Source: a virus
Length of the DNA stretch: 45,985 nt
Direction: 5' to 3' (one strand)
Virus record (IMG/VR): IMGVR_UViG_3300005253_000003
Coordinates: 1-45,985 of that record
Shown here: piece after piece, positions 36,396-44,668 of the stretch
Numbering within the stretch: position 1 is the first letter of the stretch
How the letters are laid out: each line of letters opens with the position of its first letter
The notes under the pieces: generated by a model
What the model was told of the DNA's origin: nothing
The model's input: the letters and a program-made list of their open reading frames with translations, nothing else
Database searches by the model: none
Made by a program: the position numbers and the translations under genes

Positions 36396-38149
36396 ACAAA
36401 ATGCTAGCCCGCGCGGGCAAGACGGTTGAAGATCTCAACCCGATTTCCCGTGTGGGTAAGATCCTGCGTCGCAACGGCGTGCGGGATAGCAACGAGCTTG
36501 ATCGCATACTGCGCCTGCCCCGGCGCAAGTGGGAGGATGCCCCATCCCTTGCATCTGATCTGCAGACATGGCTGCGCACGCACTGGGGCACCATGGAGTT
36601 ACGCCCGATTCAGGCAGCGGCCCTGCAGGAGCTTCATGATCTAGGTGGGCTCTTTGCTCCCATCCGTGTGGGTGGTGGCAAGACGTTGATCAGTTTCCTG
36701 GCAGCGGCAGTGGTGGAAGCAGAGCGGCCGATCTTGCTCATCCCTGCCAAACTGCGAGACAAGACGCGCAGGGAAATGGCAGCCCTGCAGGAGCACTGGA
36801 ACTTTCCCACCCCCAAGATCATCACCTATGAGTGGTTAGGCCGAGTGGGTGCGGCTGAATTCTTCGAGACATACCAGCCCGATCTGATCATCGCTGATGA
36901 GTGCCACAAGCTCAAAAACATGGAGGCTGCAGTCACGCGCCGAGTGAATCGGTACATGAGCAAAAATCCGAAGGTGCGCTTCGCTGCGATGAGCGGCACG
37001 ATCACCATGCGCAGCCTACGTGACTACGCGCACATTGTTGAATGGTGTCTAGGCTCGTTTGCCCCGGTGCCCTTGAAGTGGACGATCTTGTCTGAGTGGG
37101 CAGACGCGCTAGATGAGAAGTTAGCCGATGGGCAGCGGCTCGCACCCGGCGCGCTGATCAAACTGTGTGAGCCGGGAGAGACACCAGATCTATCCGCCAC
37201 GCGCAAGGCTTTCAGACGCAGACTGACAGAGAGCTACGGTGTGATCGCAACGCATGAAAAGTACGTAGGGTGCTCCCTGTACATCACAGCGATAGAGCCC
37301 CCGTTGAATGAAGCTGTTGATGAAGCCTTCACCACCCTGCGCACGCTGTGGGAAACGCCGGATGGTTGGCCGATCTCCGATGGCATCACCATGTGGCGGC
37401 ACGCTAGAGAGCTTGCCTGCGGCTTCTATTACAAGTGGGATCCCCGGCCGCCCCGTGAGTGGCTAGAGGCACGCAAGCAGTGGTGCAAATTCGTGCGCAC
37501 CACCTTGAAACATCGCCCTGTAGATTCAGAGCTTCAGGTTGCGCAGGGTGTTGCCGCCGGCCGCATCCCTGACCCTGCAGGCTTCTATGAAACATGGAAA
37601 GCGATCCGGGACACGTTCAAAACCAACACGGTGCCGGTGTGGCTAGATGATTCAGTGATTGAGCTTGCCGATCGGTGGGCCAGCGAGAGCCCTGGGATTG
37701 TGTGGGTGGAGCATCAAGCCTTCGGGCAACGCATGGCAGAGCAAACCGGCCGGCACTACTACCACCGGCAGGGCAAAAATGCTGCCGGCGGGATGATTGA
37801 AGACGCGCACAAATTTGGTGTATCAATCATCGCATCCATTGCCAGCAACAAAGAAGGCCGCAACCTGCAGGAGTGGAACCGCAATCTAATCGTGTCTGTG
37901 CTCCCCAACGGTGAAGGCATGGAACAATTGCTAGGACGCACACACCGCGACGGGCAGCAAGCAGATGAAGTTGTTTACGATGTGCTGATGGGTTGCAAAG
38001 AGCAGTGGGCCGGCTTCGAGCAAGCCAGAGCGGACGCGCGATACATAGAGGATTCGATAGGGCAGGCACAGAAGCTTCTGTATGCAGACGTGGACGTGCC
38101 GACCCCGGATGAAGTAGCAGAGCGTAGCTTAGAGATCAGGTGGAGATAA
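36380..38149 (+). CDS. SNF2-type superfamily 2 DNA helicase/translocase
   Basis: I prefer the ATG at 36380 (589 residues) over the GTG at 36371. Visible motifs are the Q-like LRPIQAAAL (residues 75-83), Walker A VGGGKTL (97-103), Walker B DECH (173-176; IIADECHKLKN), motif III MSGTITMRSL and the late motif LLGRTHRDGQQADEVVYDV with SNF2-like spacing. It would move along DNA with ATP, unwinding or remodelling at forks or recombination intermediates. It follows a group of short genes and overlaps or nearly abuts the ssDNA-binding gene. Confidence 0.88.
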   Translation: MAGILNKMLARAGKTVEDLNPISRVGKILRRNGVRDSNELDRILRLPRRKWEDAPSLASDLQTWLRTHWGTMELRPIQAAALQELHDLGGLFAPIRVGGGKTLISFLAAAVVEAERPILLIPAKLRDKTRREMAALQEHWNFPTPKIITYEWLGRVGAAEFFETYQPDLIIADECHKLKNMEAAVTRRVNRYMSKNPKVRFAAMSGTITMRSLRDYAHIVEWCLGSFAPVPLKWTILSEWADALDEKLADGQRLAPGALIKLCEPGETPDLSATRKAFRRRLTESYGVIATHEKYVGCSLYITAIEPPLNEAVDEAFTTLRTLWETPDGWPISDGITMWRHARELACGFYYKWDPRPPREWLEARKQWCKFVRTTLKHRPVDSELQVAQGVAAGRIPDPAGFYETWKAIRDTFKTNTVPVWLDDSVIELADRWASESPGIVWVEHQAFGQRMAEQTGRHYYHRQGKNAAGGMIEDAHKFGVSIIASIASNKEGRNLQEWNRNLIVSVLPNGEGMEQLLGRTHRDGQQADEVVYDVLMGCKEQWAGFEQARADARYIEDSIGQAQKLLYADVDVPTPDEVAERSLEIRWR

Positions 38150-38178
38150 CAACAAAAAGTGAAAGTGAGAGTGAAACA

Positions 38179-38646
38179 ATGGGATTATTTACAGGAATAG
38201 ATGAAGCACAGGTTGGCTCCAGTGGGGTTTATTTTCAGCCGGGTATCTACGTTGTAGAGCTTCTGAAGGTTTTCGCCCTACGTGGCCGCAACGAAGTAGA
38301 TTTCTTCATTGCGGAATGTCAGGTAGTGGAGAGCGACAACGAGAAACACCCGGTGGGGCACAAAGCATCGTGGTGTGTGAAGCTCTCGCAAGACATGGCA
38401 ATGCCAAACATCAAGGGCTTCATTGCTGCGGTAAACGGAATTGATCCGCATGACGATGAAACCGTGAACGCTGAAGTCACATCAGATGTGGTTGAGTATG
38501 CCGTTTCAGATGACAACCCGCTTGCAGGTGTCCACGTTGGGCTGCAAACCACGATGATCACAACCAGGAAGGAAAAGAAACCCTTTACCAAACACGAATG
38601 GTCCCCCGTGGATCAGCCGGAAGCCGAAGAAGCCGCAGAAGCGTAA
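38179..38646 (+). CDS. Probable ssDNA-binding protein
   Basis: I set the start at MGLFTGID (38179; 155 residues). A GTG at 38140, 10 nt inside the helicase gene, would add 13 Ser/Glu-rich residues. The protein is beta-rich (GVYFQPGIYVVELLKVFALR; RNEVDFFIAECQVVESDNEK) and ends in an acidic tail (EAEEAAEA) typical of phage single-strand binding proteins. It lies between helicase and polymerase. Similar proteins of phage replication modules are usually called DUF669-like or SSB. The call rests on pattern and context, not on catalytic residues. Confidence 0.65.
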   Translation: MGLFTGIDEAQVGSSGVYFQPGIYVVELLKVFALRGRNEVDFFIAECQVVESDNEKHPVGHKASWCVKLSQDMAMPNIKGFIAAVNGIDPHDDETVNAEVTSDVVEYAVSDDNPLAGVHVGLQTTMITTRKEKKPFTKHEWSPVDQPEAEEAAEA

Positions 38647-38653
38647 CAACCCC

Positions 38654-38679
38654 GCCCCGGGCTAACCCCCGGGGCTTTC
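38654..38679 (+). terminator. Hairpin between SSB and polymerase operon
   Basis: GCCCCGGG (38654-38661) pairs perfectly with CCCGGGGC (38668-38675) around a 6-nt loop, and TTTCCC follows. The T-run is short, so termination may be partial. Confidence 0.6.
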
Positions 38680-38701
38680 CCAACCAGAGAGAAGGATTAC
38701 C

Positions 38702-39037
38702 ATGTCAAGCAAAGAAGCAACGTACCGCGCACAGCTAGGTGAAGCACTGGTGCAGATCGTGGATCTACAGGTTGAATTGCAAGCCTGCCAGGATCAACCT
38801 GTACACGTTGAAAGCAGAGCAACCGAGACCCTAGAGAAGTGCCGCGAAGCCAACGAGGGGCTTGCGAAGCAGGCTCTAGATCGCGGTGTGAAAATTGAGG
38901 AGCTAGAGAAAGAGATTGCAGAATTAGCAGCGGTCAGAATTAAACAGAGCGATAGAATAGGAGAGCTTCTAGAAGAGCTTACAGAAGCCGGCACGCAGAT
39001 CAAGTTTCTGCAGAAGCAGATCAAAGAGCAAGCGTGA
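38702..39037 (+). CDS. 111-residue coiled-coil protein
   Basis: The start at 38702 follows AGAGAGAAGGA. The whole product is helical; residues 15-108 form heptads (QIVDLQVELQACQDQ; IKQSDRIGELLEELTEAGTQ). It overlaps the polymerase GTG by 4 nt (39034-39037). It may be a polymerase accessory or a bridging protein; nothing specific is visible. Confidence 0.7.
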   Translation: MSSKEATYRAQLGEALVQIVDLQVELQACQDQPVHVESRATETLEKCREANEGLAKQALDRGVKIEELEKEIAELAAVRIKQSDRIGELLEELTEAGTQIKFLQKQIKEQA

Positions 39038-41010
39038 TCCCTGTCGCTTTAGATACTGAAACCGCGTTGATTGGTGTGGGCAATCTTGCCCCGCCACTCA
39101 CGTGCGTTTCGTGGGCAGACGTTAACGGCAGCGGGCTGTACGAATGGACACACAACGAGACAGAAGATCGGTTGTGGGATTGGGTGCAGGACTATCAGAT
39201 CATCGGGCTGAACATCGCTTACGATCTGACGGTGATTATGACGGAGTACCCCGATCAATTGCTGCCAGTGTTCGACGCCTACAAGAATGATCGCGTCACA
39301 GATATTGGACTGCGGCAGAAGTTGATCGATATCGCGCACGGGAAGTTTCGGGGCTACCGAGATGCCATGACCGGCAGCTACAGCAAGTATGAGTACGGCC
39401 TGGCAGCCCTGGCAGAGCGGCATCTACAGATCACTCTGGACAAAGAAACCCACCGGCTGCACTTCGGTGAGCTTCGCACCGTGCCCGTTTCACAGTGGCC
39501 CGCAGGAGCAGCCGAGTACGCGATCAGCGATGCAGTAATGACCTTCAAGATCTGGCAGATTCAGGAAGATGGATTTTCCCATCTGCTAGCGGATCAGTAC
39601 CGGCAAGCCCGGGCAGCGTTGGGGCTGCATCTGATTTCTTGCTGGGGCATCCGTACCAACGCAGACAAGATCGTAGAATTCACCGGCACCGTTGAGGGGC
39701 TGTTTGAAGAAGCCGTTGAGCATTGCACCCGTGAAGGTTTGGTGCGCGGCGACGGCACCCGCGACACCAAGAAAGCCCGGCAGCACATGCTAGACGTGCT
39801 TGAAGAATTGGACGCGCCGATCAATCGCACAAAAAGCTACATCCCTCTGCGCCGCAAGCGTGATGCCGGTGAAGAGCTAACGAAACGCAACTTGAAGGAT
39901 CTAGAAGATCCGCTCTTTGGTGTGTCCTGTGATGAAGAAGCCTGCACCGGCACCGGGGATGAATTGCTTATCAGCTACTCCCGGGTGTCAAGCTTAAAAA
40001 CGGTGGTGCAAGATCAGATCCCTGCGCTCTGGAACGGCACCACGGGGCCCATACAGCCCCGGTTTGATTCGCTGGTTGAGACAGGCCGCACAAGCTGCAA
40101 GGGCTACAGCGATGAGCAACCCACCAACGGCTACCAGATGCACAACGTGCGGCGCCTGCCGGGCATTAGGGAGTGCTTCACTGCCCGCCCGGGCACCGTG
40201 TACGCAGACGCGGACTACAGCGGCCTGGAGCTGTTCACATGGGCCCAGGTGTGCCTGTGGGCCCTGGGAGAAAGCCGGCTGGGACAGGCTCTCAACACCG
40301 GGGAGGATGCCCACCTGATTCTGGGAGCAGAGCTACTGAGTTGCACCTACGAAGAAGCCCTTGCCCGGTACAACGAAGGGGATGAAGAAGCTTCAGAAGC
40401 CCGGCAGTTTGCCAAGATTGGCAACTTCGGTTTCATGGGTGGGATGCAGCCCCCCACGTTTCGATCGTGGGCCCGGCAGCAATTCAGTGTGAAATTTTCT
40501 GAAGAGTTTTCAGAGCAGATCCACGCTGCATGGCACACGGCGTGGCCCGAAGCGCAACGGTACTTCATCTGGATCAAGGCTCTGTGTGACACCGGGGGCG
40601 GGTACGCGACGGTGAATCAATTTTTGAGTGAGCGCACCCGGGGGCTCATCCCTTTTACCGTTGTAGCAAACACTTTTTTTCAAGGGCTTGGCGCTGACAT
40701 TGCAAAAGAGGCACTTTTTCAAATTCAAGAGGAGTGTTACTGCGTGCCAGGCTCTGCGCTGTACGGCAGCCGCATGGTCAACTTCGTGCATGACGAGTAC
40801 ATGCTAGAGGTACCCGAAGAGATCCACGCAGCCAACGAAGCTGCAGATCGCATGGTAGCGATCATGGTTGAAGTCGCGCAGAAGTGGCTGCCTGATCTCA
40901 ACCCGGGTGCGGAAGTTGCCCTGATGAAACATTGGAGCAAGAAGGCAAAGCCGGTGCGCAACGCAGAAGGCTTGCTGATTCCGTGGGAAGAGAAGGAGCA
41001 AGCGGCATGA
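39034..41010 (+). CDS. Family A DNA polymerase with 3'-5' exonuclease
   Basis: The 658-residue product starts at a GTG (GTGA overlap with the previous stop). The exonuclease domain shows ALDTET (motif I), GLNIAYDL (II) and YAISDA (III). The polymerase domain shows motif A YADADYSGLELF (about residue 390), motif B RQFAKIGNFGFMGG (about 457-470) and motif C VNFVHDEYMLE (about 583). The R, K and F of motif B are conserved, but the Tyr equivalent to E. coli Tyr766 is Gly, as in the FG-x-x-GG subgroup of phage enzymes. It is the replicative polymerase of this phage. The N-terminal 5'-nuclease of bacterial Pol I is absent. Confidence 0.95.
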   Translation: MIPVALDTETALIGVGNLAPPLTCVSWADVNGSGLYEWTHNETEDRLWDWVQDYQIIGLNIAYDLTVIMTEYPDQLLPVFDAYKNDRVTDIGLRQKLIDIAHGKFRGYRDAMTGSYSKYEYGLAALAERHLQITLDKETHRLHFGELRTVPVSQWPAGAAEYAISDAVMTFKIWQIQEDGFSHLLADQYRQARAALGLHLISCWGIRTNADKIVEFTGTVEGLFEEAVEHCTREGLVRGDGTRDTKKARQHMLDVLEELDAPINRTKSYIPLRRKRDAGEELTKRNLKDLEDPLFGVSCDEEACTGTGDELLISYSRVSSLKTVVQDQIPALWNGTTGPIQPRFDSLVETGRTSCKGYSDEQPTNGYQMHNVRRLPGIRECFTARPGTVYADADYSGLELFTWAQVCLWALGESRLGQALNTGEDAHLILGAELLSCTYEEALARYNEGDEEASEARQFAKIGNFGFMGGMQPPTFRSWARQQFSVKFSEEFSEQIHAAWHTAWPEAQRYFIWIKALCDTGGGYATVNQFLSERTRGLIPFTVVANTFFQGLGADIAKEALFQIQEECYCVPGSALYGSRMVNFVHDEYMLEVPEEIHAANEAADRMVAIMVEVAQKWLPDLNPGAEVALMKHWSKKAKPVRNAEGLLIPWEEKEQAA

Positions 41011-41345
41011 GTGAATATGGATTCTACGGGGACCCGCCACCACAGCCTTCATCAAAAGATTGCACAGCAAAACGTGTGACCAAACATAATGAGCGGCAGT
41101 ACCTTGCATGTTGGTACCCACAAATGGGTGGGTACGGTTCAAGGTGCATGGTTGAGCTACCCACAGAAAAAGGGGGATGCTTTGAGGCTTTCATATGGCA
41201 TGACGGTAGCTTTCCATTTGATACCAAAGATGTAGGTACAGATTCATTTGGAGACGGTACTGTGCGGCAGCCCGCGCACATCCACCACTGCTCTGTGGAT
41301 CAGTTCACGCAGTTTGCAACAGATGTAAATCAGGCTGCGCTATGA
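41007..41345 (+). CDS. 112-residue protein of unknown function
   Basis: I take the ATG at 41007 (ATGA overlap with the polymerase stop), with AAGGAG nearby. The protein has a Pro-rich start (GDPPPQPSSKDC) and a small-barrel pattern with many Trp, Phe and Tyr (YLACWYPQMGGYGSRCMVEL; CFEAFIWHDGSFPF) and an HIHHCS motif. No family recognised. Confidence 0.7.
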   Translation: MSEYGFYGDPPPQPSSKDCTAKRVTKHNERQYLACWYPQMGGYGSRCMVELPTEKGGCFEAFIWHDGSFPFDTKDVGTDSFGDGTVRQPAHIHHCSVDQFTQFATDVNQAAL

Positions 41346-41551
41346 CCAGACACAAAAATACAAATTGGTGGCATGAATCTGGCCAATGGATGCATCGTCC
41401 ATGGTTCAAGGTACTCATCAACACCATTTTGCGCACTCTTCAGCCATGGAAAAGGGGCCGTAAGTTTTTGCTTGTAAGCATATGTGATGATGAGAGCAAT
41501 CCCCCGAAACTTCTAGGATATCAATTCTCTATGATCGGGATGAAGCCATGA
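41342..41551 (+). CDS. 69-residue protein of unknown function
   Basis: The start overlaps the upstream stop as ATGA (41342-41345). The basic, Trp-rich N-terminus (MTRHKNTNWWHESGQWMHRP) and an amphipathic helix (WFKVLINTILRTLQPWKRGR) are visible. No family recognised. Confidence 0.65.
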   Translation: MTRHKNTNWWHESGQWMHRPWFKVLINTILRTLQPWKRGRKFLLVSICDDESNPPKLLGYQFSMIGMKP

Positions 41552-42081
41552 CAAAGAACGGACACGGCTACTTGCTCACGATCGATCCCGGGGTGACGTG
41601 TTGCGGGTGGGCTCTCTTCAGAGATATGTATCTGGTCAAAGCAGGGCTATCGCGCACGAAGTCTGCAAGCATCGAAGAGCGCACCCGCGATCACTACAAT
41701 AATTTCATGATGGGGGGCTTGCTAGAGAAGGTAGATATTGTGGTGATTGAGAAGCCGCAGGTATATCAGCAACGCATGTGGAAGGGTGACCCCAACGATC
41801 TGATCGATCTGGCAATCGTGGTGGGTGGCATCGTTGCCAACACCCGGCCCACCGTGATCGTGCGTACCATCACCCCCAACGAATGGAAGGGGCAGGTACC
41901 CAAAGACGTCACAGACGCGCGGATGCGCCGGATCCTAACAAAGCGGGGGGAGCAGGATGCACTAGAAAACCCGGTGGTGCTTGGCAAACCGAAAGGCGCA
42001 CCGGAAGGCTTGCTACACAACATGATGGATGGGATCGCGATTGGGCTTGCACATCTACAACGGGAAGGGCCAACAGCATGA
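41548..42081 (+). CDS. RuvC-like Holliday junction resolvase
   Basis: The 177-residue product has the RNase H-fold acidic residues: TIDPGVTCCGWALF (D13), VVIEKPQVYQ (E68) and HNMMDGIAIGLAHL (H157 and D161, the H-x(3)-D end). This is the RuvC pattern. It would cut four-way junctions and replication concatemers before packaging. It overlaps its neighbours as ATGA on both sides and lies in the replication module. Confidence 0.88.
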   Translation: MTKNGHGYLLTIDPGVTCCGWALFRDMYLVKAGLSRTKSASIEERTRDHYNNFMMGGLLEKVDIVVIEKPQVYQQRMWKGDPNDLIDLAIVVGGIVANTRPTVIVRTITPNEWKGQVPKDVTDARMRRILTKRGEQDALENPVVLGKPKGAPEGLLHNMMDGIAIGLAHLQREGPTA

Positions 42082-42377
42082 ATCTAAAACAGTATTGCGA
42101 CAGGTACGGTGAAGGCACATTGAAAACCGTTGCCAAGGATTCAGAGATCACGCTTCTAACTCTGCGCAATATTTACAACGGGATGCGGGTCAAGCTGTAC
42201 CCGGTAGCTCGTGCGATCTCCAAAGCCACCGGGTGGCGCGTGACGATCCCCGATCTGTGTGAAGAAGGCAAACCAAACAACAGCGTCTTGGCACAATTCA
42301 AAGCTCGCAAAATGACTGACACCAACAGAGGCAGGCACCGCGCCCGCTTGAAAATACGTCCAATGAGAAAGGGTTAG
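42078..42377 (+). CDS. Helix-turn-helix protein
   Basis: The start is the ATG at 42078 (ATGA overlap), giving 99 residues. Residues 3-55 fit a Cro/YdaS-like helix-turn-helix: LKQYCDRYGEGTLKTVAKDS, then EITLLTLRNIYNGMRVKLYP and VARAISKATGWRV. The C-terminus is Arg/Lys-rich (GRHRARLKIRPMRKG). It may regulate the replication or lysis arm; its operator is unknown. I see no partner repressor that would mean lysogeny. Confidence 0.68.
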   Translation: MNLKQYCDRYGEGTLKTVAKDSEITLLTLRNIYNGMRVKLYPVARAISKATGWRVTIPDLCEEGKPNNSVLAQFKARKMTDTNRGRHRARLKIRPMRKG

Positions 42378-42381
42378 AACC

Positions 42382-43215
42382 ATGGAACTAGATCACCAAA
42401 ACATCACTGAAGGGCAATGCAGGGTTGCGAAGTGCAATCATGATGCCGTGGCAATCGCAGATGGCAAAACCTTTTTCAGCAAGCGGGCACCGCTGGTACC
42501 CCTGTGCGAAAACGATCTTGCTCGTGCGCAGGAAATGGCTGTACAGCTAGGCAACGATCTTGTGTGGCATGAATTTGAAGCAGAGGCTGCGCCGGCATCT
42601 GAAGAAGTAGCTTTAGTCCGTCCCGAAGAAGCACTCAAGGCAGAGCTAGTGACCGAAGCTACGCAGGCACAAGAAGCCTTAACAGAAGTCACAGCCTTTG
42701 AGATCATAGATAGCGACTCCATGACGTTTGCCGCCGATGTGTTGGCAGAGACAAAGGGCAACCACAAGCGGCTTGACGACAAACGCAAAGAGATCACGCA
42801 GCCGATCAACGCTGCGCTCAAGGCAACCAACGCACTCTTCAAACCTGCTCTTGATTTCTACAAGCGGTGTGAGGCAGGGATCAAAGTCAAGATGCTGCAG
42901 GCAAACCAACGTGCGCAGGTGGCCGCACAAGAAGCCTTGACTGCAGCCGGGGCCGCTGCGGCTGAAGGTGACACCGAAGCACTCACCCAAGAGATTGCAG
43001 CGCATGATGATGCCGTCAATCTGCCTGCGGCCGATGGGATACAGTACCGCACAACGTGGAAATTCAACATCATAGATGCGACCCTGATCCCCCGAGAATT
43101 TCTAACCCCGGATCTCAAACTGATTGAGGGGCATGTGCGACACAAGAAGGATGCAACCGCGATCCCTGGTATTGAAGCCTACGAAGATCAGACCGTTGCG
43201 AGTGCAAGCAAATGA
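42382..43215 (+). CDS. 277-residue protein, possible recombination accessory
   Basis: An acidic N-terminal domain with Cys pairs (GQCRVAKCNHDAVAIADGKT) is followed by a long helical region with the pattern FAADVLAETKGNHKRLDDKR, then KEITQPINAALKATNALFKP, which occurs in many phage proteins near recombination genes (DUF1351-like layout). The C-terminal beta domain contains YRTTWKFNIIDATLIPREFL. Function unproven; an annealing- or exonuclease-associated role is suggested by context only. AGAAAGGG precedes the ATG. Confidence 0.6.
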   Translation: MELDHQNITEGQCRVAKCNHDAVAIADGKTFFSKRAPLVPLCENDLARAQEMAVQLGNDLVWHEFEAEAAPASEEVALVRPEEALKAELVTEATQAQEALTEVTAFEIIDSDSMTFAADVLAETKGNHKRLDDKRKEITQPINAALKATNALFKPALDFYKRCEAGIKVKMLQANQRAQVAAQEALTAAGAAAAEGDTEALTQEIAAHDDAVNLPAADGIQYRTTWKFNIIDATLIPREFLTPDLKLIEGHVRHKKDATAIPGIEAYEDQTVASASK

Positions 43216-43514
43216 GCGCAGCGCCCCCGAATTGGGGACGCCCATCAAAATGGTTGCCACCCGGAATGCTAGACCGTGCTGTTGAAATACGATCAATCGT
43301 GAAGCACGGATGTATGCGCACCTACCAGACAAGCTGGGAAGACGTTGCAATCCAGTTGCACCGCGAAGGCTTCCCTCTCGTGGACAAGGCGACGATTCGC
43401 AGGCGCGTTCTACGTCACCAGGTTTCGCACGGTCTAGCCGGCGCAACCGTGCGAAAGTACAAACGCACGAAACCTGCAGGGTCCGTGCGAAAAGCCAGGC
43501 ACAAACGTGGCTGA
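43212..43514 (+). CDS. 100-residue basic protein, possible DNA-binding
   Basis: The start overlaps the upstream stop as ATGA. The strongly basic protein has an AEIRSIVKHG-like helical part (VEIRSIVKHGCMRTYQTSWE), a second helix (DKATIRRRVLRHQVSHGLAG) that could form a recognition helix, and a basic tail (YKRTKPAGSVRKARHKRG). Winged-helix or homeodomain-like DNA binding is possible but not certain. Confidence 0.62.
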   Translation: MSAAPPNWGRPSKWLPPGMLDRAVEIRSIVKHGCMRTYQTSWEDVAIQLHREGFPLVDKATIRRRVLRHQVSHGLAGATVRKYKRTKPAGSVRKARHKRG

Positions 43515-43707
43515 CATAACCGAAGCTGCAGCGAAGCATACGCAGCCATCCCACACTGAAAACCACAAAGCCCGGCAGGAGCAGATCCGCATCTTGCTGC
43601 GGCTTGGGGATCTTGAAGATGCTGAAGCAAACCTTGTGGACGCGCTAGCCCGGGCCCGGGCAGAGATCACAATGCTGCGGGAGAAAATGAAGCTCTTTCA
43701 GAAATGA
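43507..43707 (+). CDS. 66-residue helical protein
   Basis: The start is the GTG at 43507, 8 nt inside the previous gene. The protein is polar in its first 20 residues and then a long helix (QEQIRILLRLGDLEDAEANL; DALARARAEITMLREKM). It overlaps the next gene as ATGA. No family recognised. Confidence 0.58.
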   Translation: MADITEAAAKHTQPSHTENHKARQEQIRILLRLGDLEDAEANLVDALARARAEITMLREKMKLFQK

Positions 43708-44252
43708 ATGTGCTGATCGCATGCGAGTTTAGCGGCATTGTGCGGGATGCTTTCCGGCGCAGGGGGCATGAAGCGTGGAGCGTTGATCTGTTGCTGTGTG
43801 AGGCAGATGCAGAGCACCACCTACAAGACGATGTGCTCAACGTGCTGGACATGGGTTGGGATCTGATGGTTGCTCACCCACCCTGCACGCACTTGGCAAC
43901 CAGCGGCGCACGGTGGTTCAAAGACAAGCAACCAGAGCAACGGGCTGCGCTGCAATTCGTGCGGCAACTGTTGGACGCGCCGATCCCGTGCATCGCACTT
44001 GAGAATCCGATATCAGTTATTTCCACCAAGATTCGCAAGCCGGATCAAATCATTCAGCCGTGGCAGCACGGGCATGGTGAGACGAAAGCTACTTGCCTGT
44101 GGTTGAAGAATCTGCCGCTGCTAGAGCCAACGCTAGTGGTAGAAGGTAGGGCCCACAGGGTTCACAGGATGGACCCAGGGCCCAACAGGTGGCGTGAGAG
44201 ATCCCGCACCCTCACCGGGATAGCTGAAGCGATGGCCTATCATTGGGGTTAG
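43704..44252 (+). CDS. Minimal C5-cytosine methyltransferase-like protein
   Basis: The 182-residue product has the SAM-fold start NVLIACEFSGIVRDAFRRRG, a D at the second strand (WSVDLLL), the catalytic-looking Pro-Cys (VAHPPCTHLATSGARWF; PPC at residues 59-61) and ENPIS (residues 100-103, like the ENV motif), then HGETKATCLWLKNLPLL. These are motifs I, IV and VI of C5 methyltransferases, but there is no separate target-recognition domain and the protein is half the usual length. It may be a small methylase or a modification enzyme of a known but little-studied phage group. Its stop interlocks with that of the converging gene. Confidence 0.72.
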   Translation: MNVLIACEFSGIVRDAFRRRGHEAWSVDLLLCEADAEHHLQDDVLNVLDMGWDLMVAHPPCTHLATSGARWFKDKQPEQRAALQFVRQLLDAPIPCIALENPISVISTKIRKPDQIIQPWQHGHGETKATCLWLKNLPLLEPTLVVEGRAHRVHRMDPGPNRWRERSRTLTGIAEAMAYHWG

Positions 44253-44668
44253 CTACCCCAAGCGTCTGACCGCTTGCCCTCTTCAAATTCTTTCTGCACC
44301 CGGTAGGCCACCACTTCAAACCAGATCGCGCGGTACGCGTCTGCGTGGCTCATGCCCCGTGCGCGGTTGATCAAGTAGTTGCCCCCATACAGCGGCAAGA
44401 AGAGCGGCCCAAGCACTAACCTTTGCTTCACATGCACGAATTCATGCACACGCACTGACGCTTTGTCTTCTTCAACCAGCACCACCCAACTGTGTGTCTG
44501 CCCGTTGATCCATTCTCCACCCGGCACACGCTGCACCGTGATCACCAGTGCGCCCTGATGCCATTTCCAACCTATGGGCCCTGCCCACAACGCCAGCACC
44601 AAACCCAATAGAGCGTTAGGAAGTGACCACAGGTACAGCGGCGCAGCAAGCCAGGTGGGAGGCTTCAT
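44249..44668 (-). CDS. Membrane protein with HExxH motif, putative metallopeptidase
   Basis: I start at the ATG at 44668 (139 residues, ATGA overlap with the upstream stop); a longer reading is an antisense-like extension. Residues 5-30 form a membrane helix (LAAPLYLWSLPNALLGLVLA). After beta strands (GALVITVQRVPGGEWINGQT) comes VRVHEFVHVKQRLVLGPLFL. The HEFVH is a HExxH zinc motif (H-E-x-x-H), followed by an NYLINRARGMSHADAYRAIW helix with a possible third ligand downstream. It is the last lysis-region gene. The motif suggests a small membrane-bound metalloprotease, but activity is unproven. Confidence 0.68.
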   Translation of the reverse strand: MKPPTWLAAPLYLWSLPNALLGLVLALWAGPIGWKWHQGALVITVQRVPGGEWINGQTHSWVVLVEEDKASVRVHEFVHVKQRLVLGPLFLPLYGGNYLINRARGMSHADAYRAIWFEVVAYRVQKEFEEGKRSDAWGS

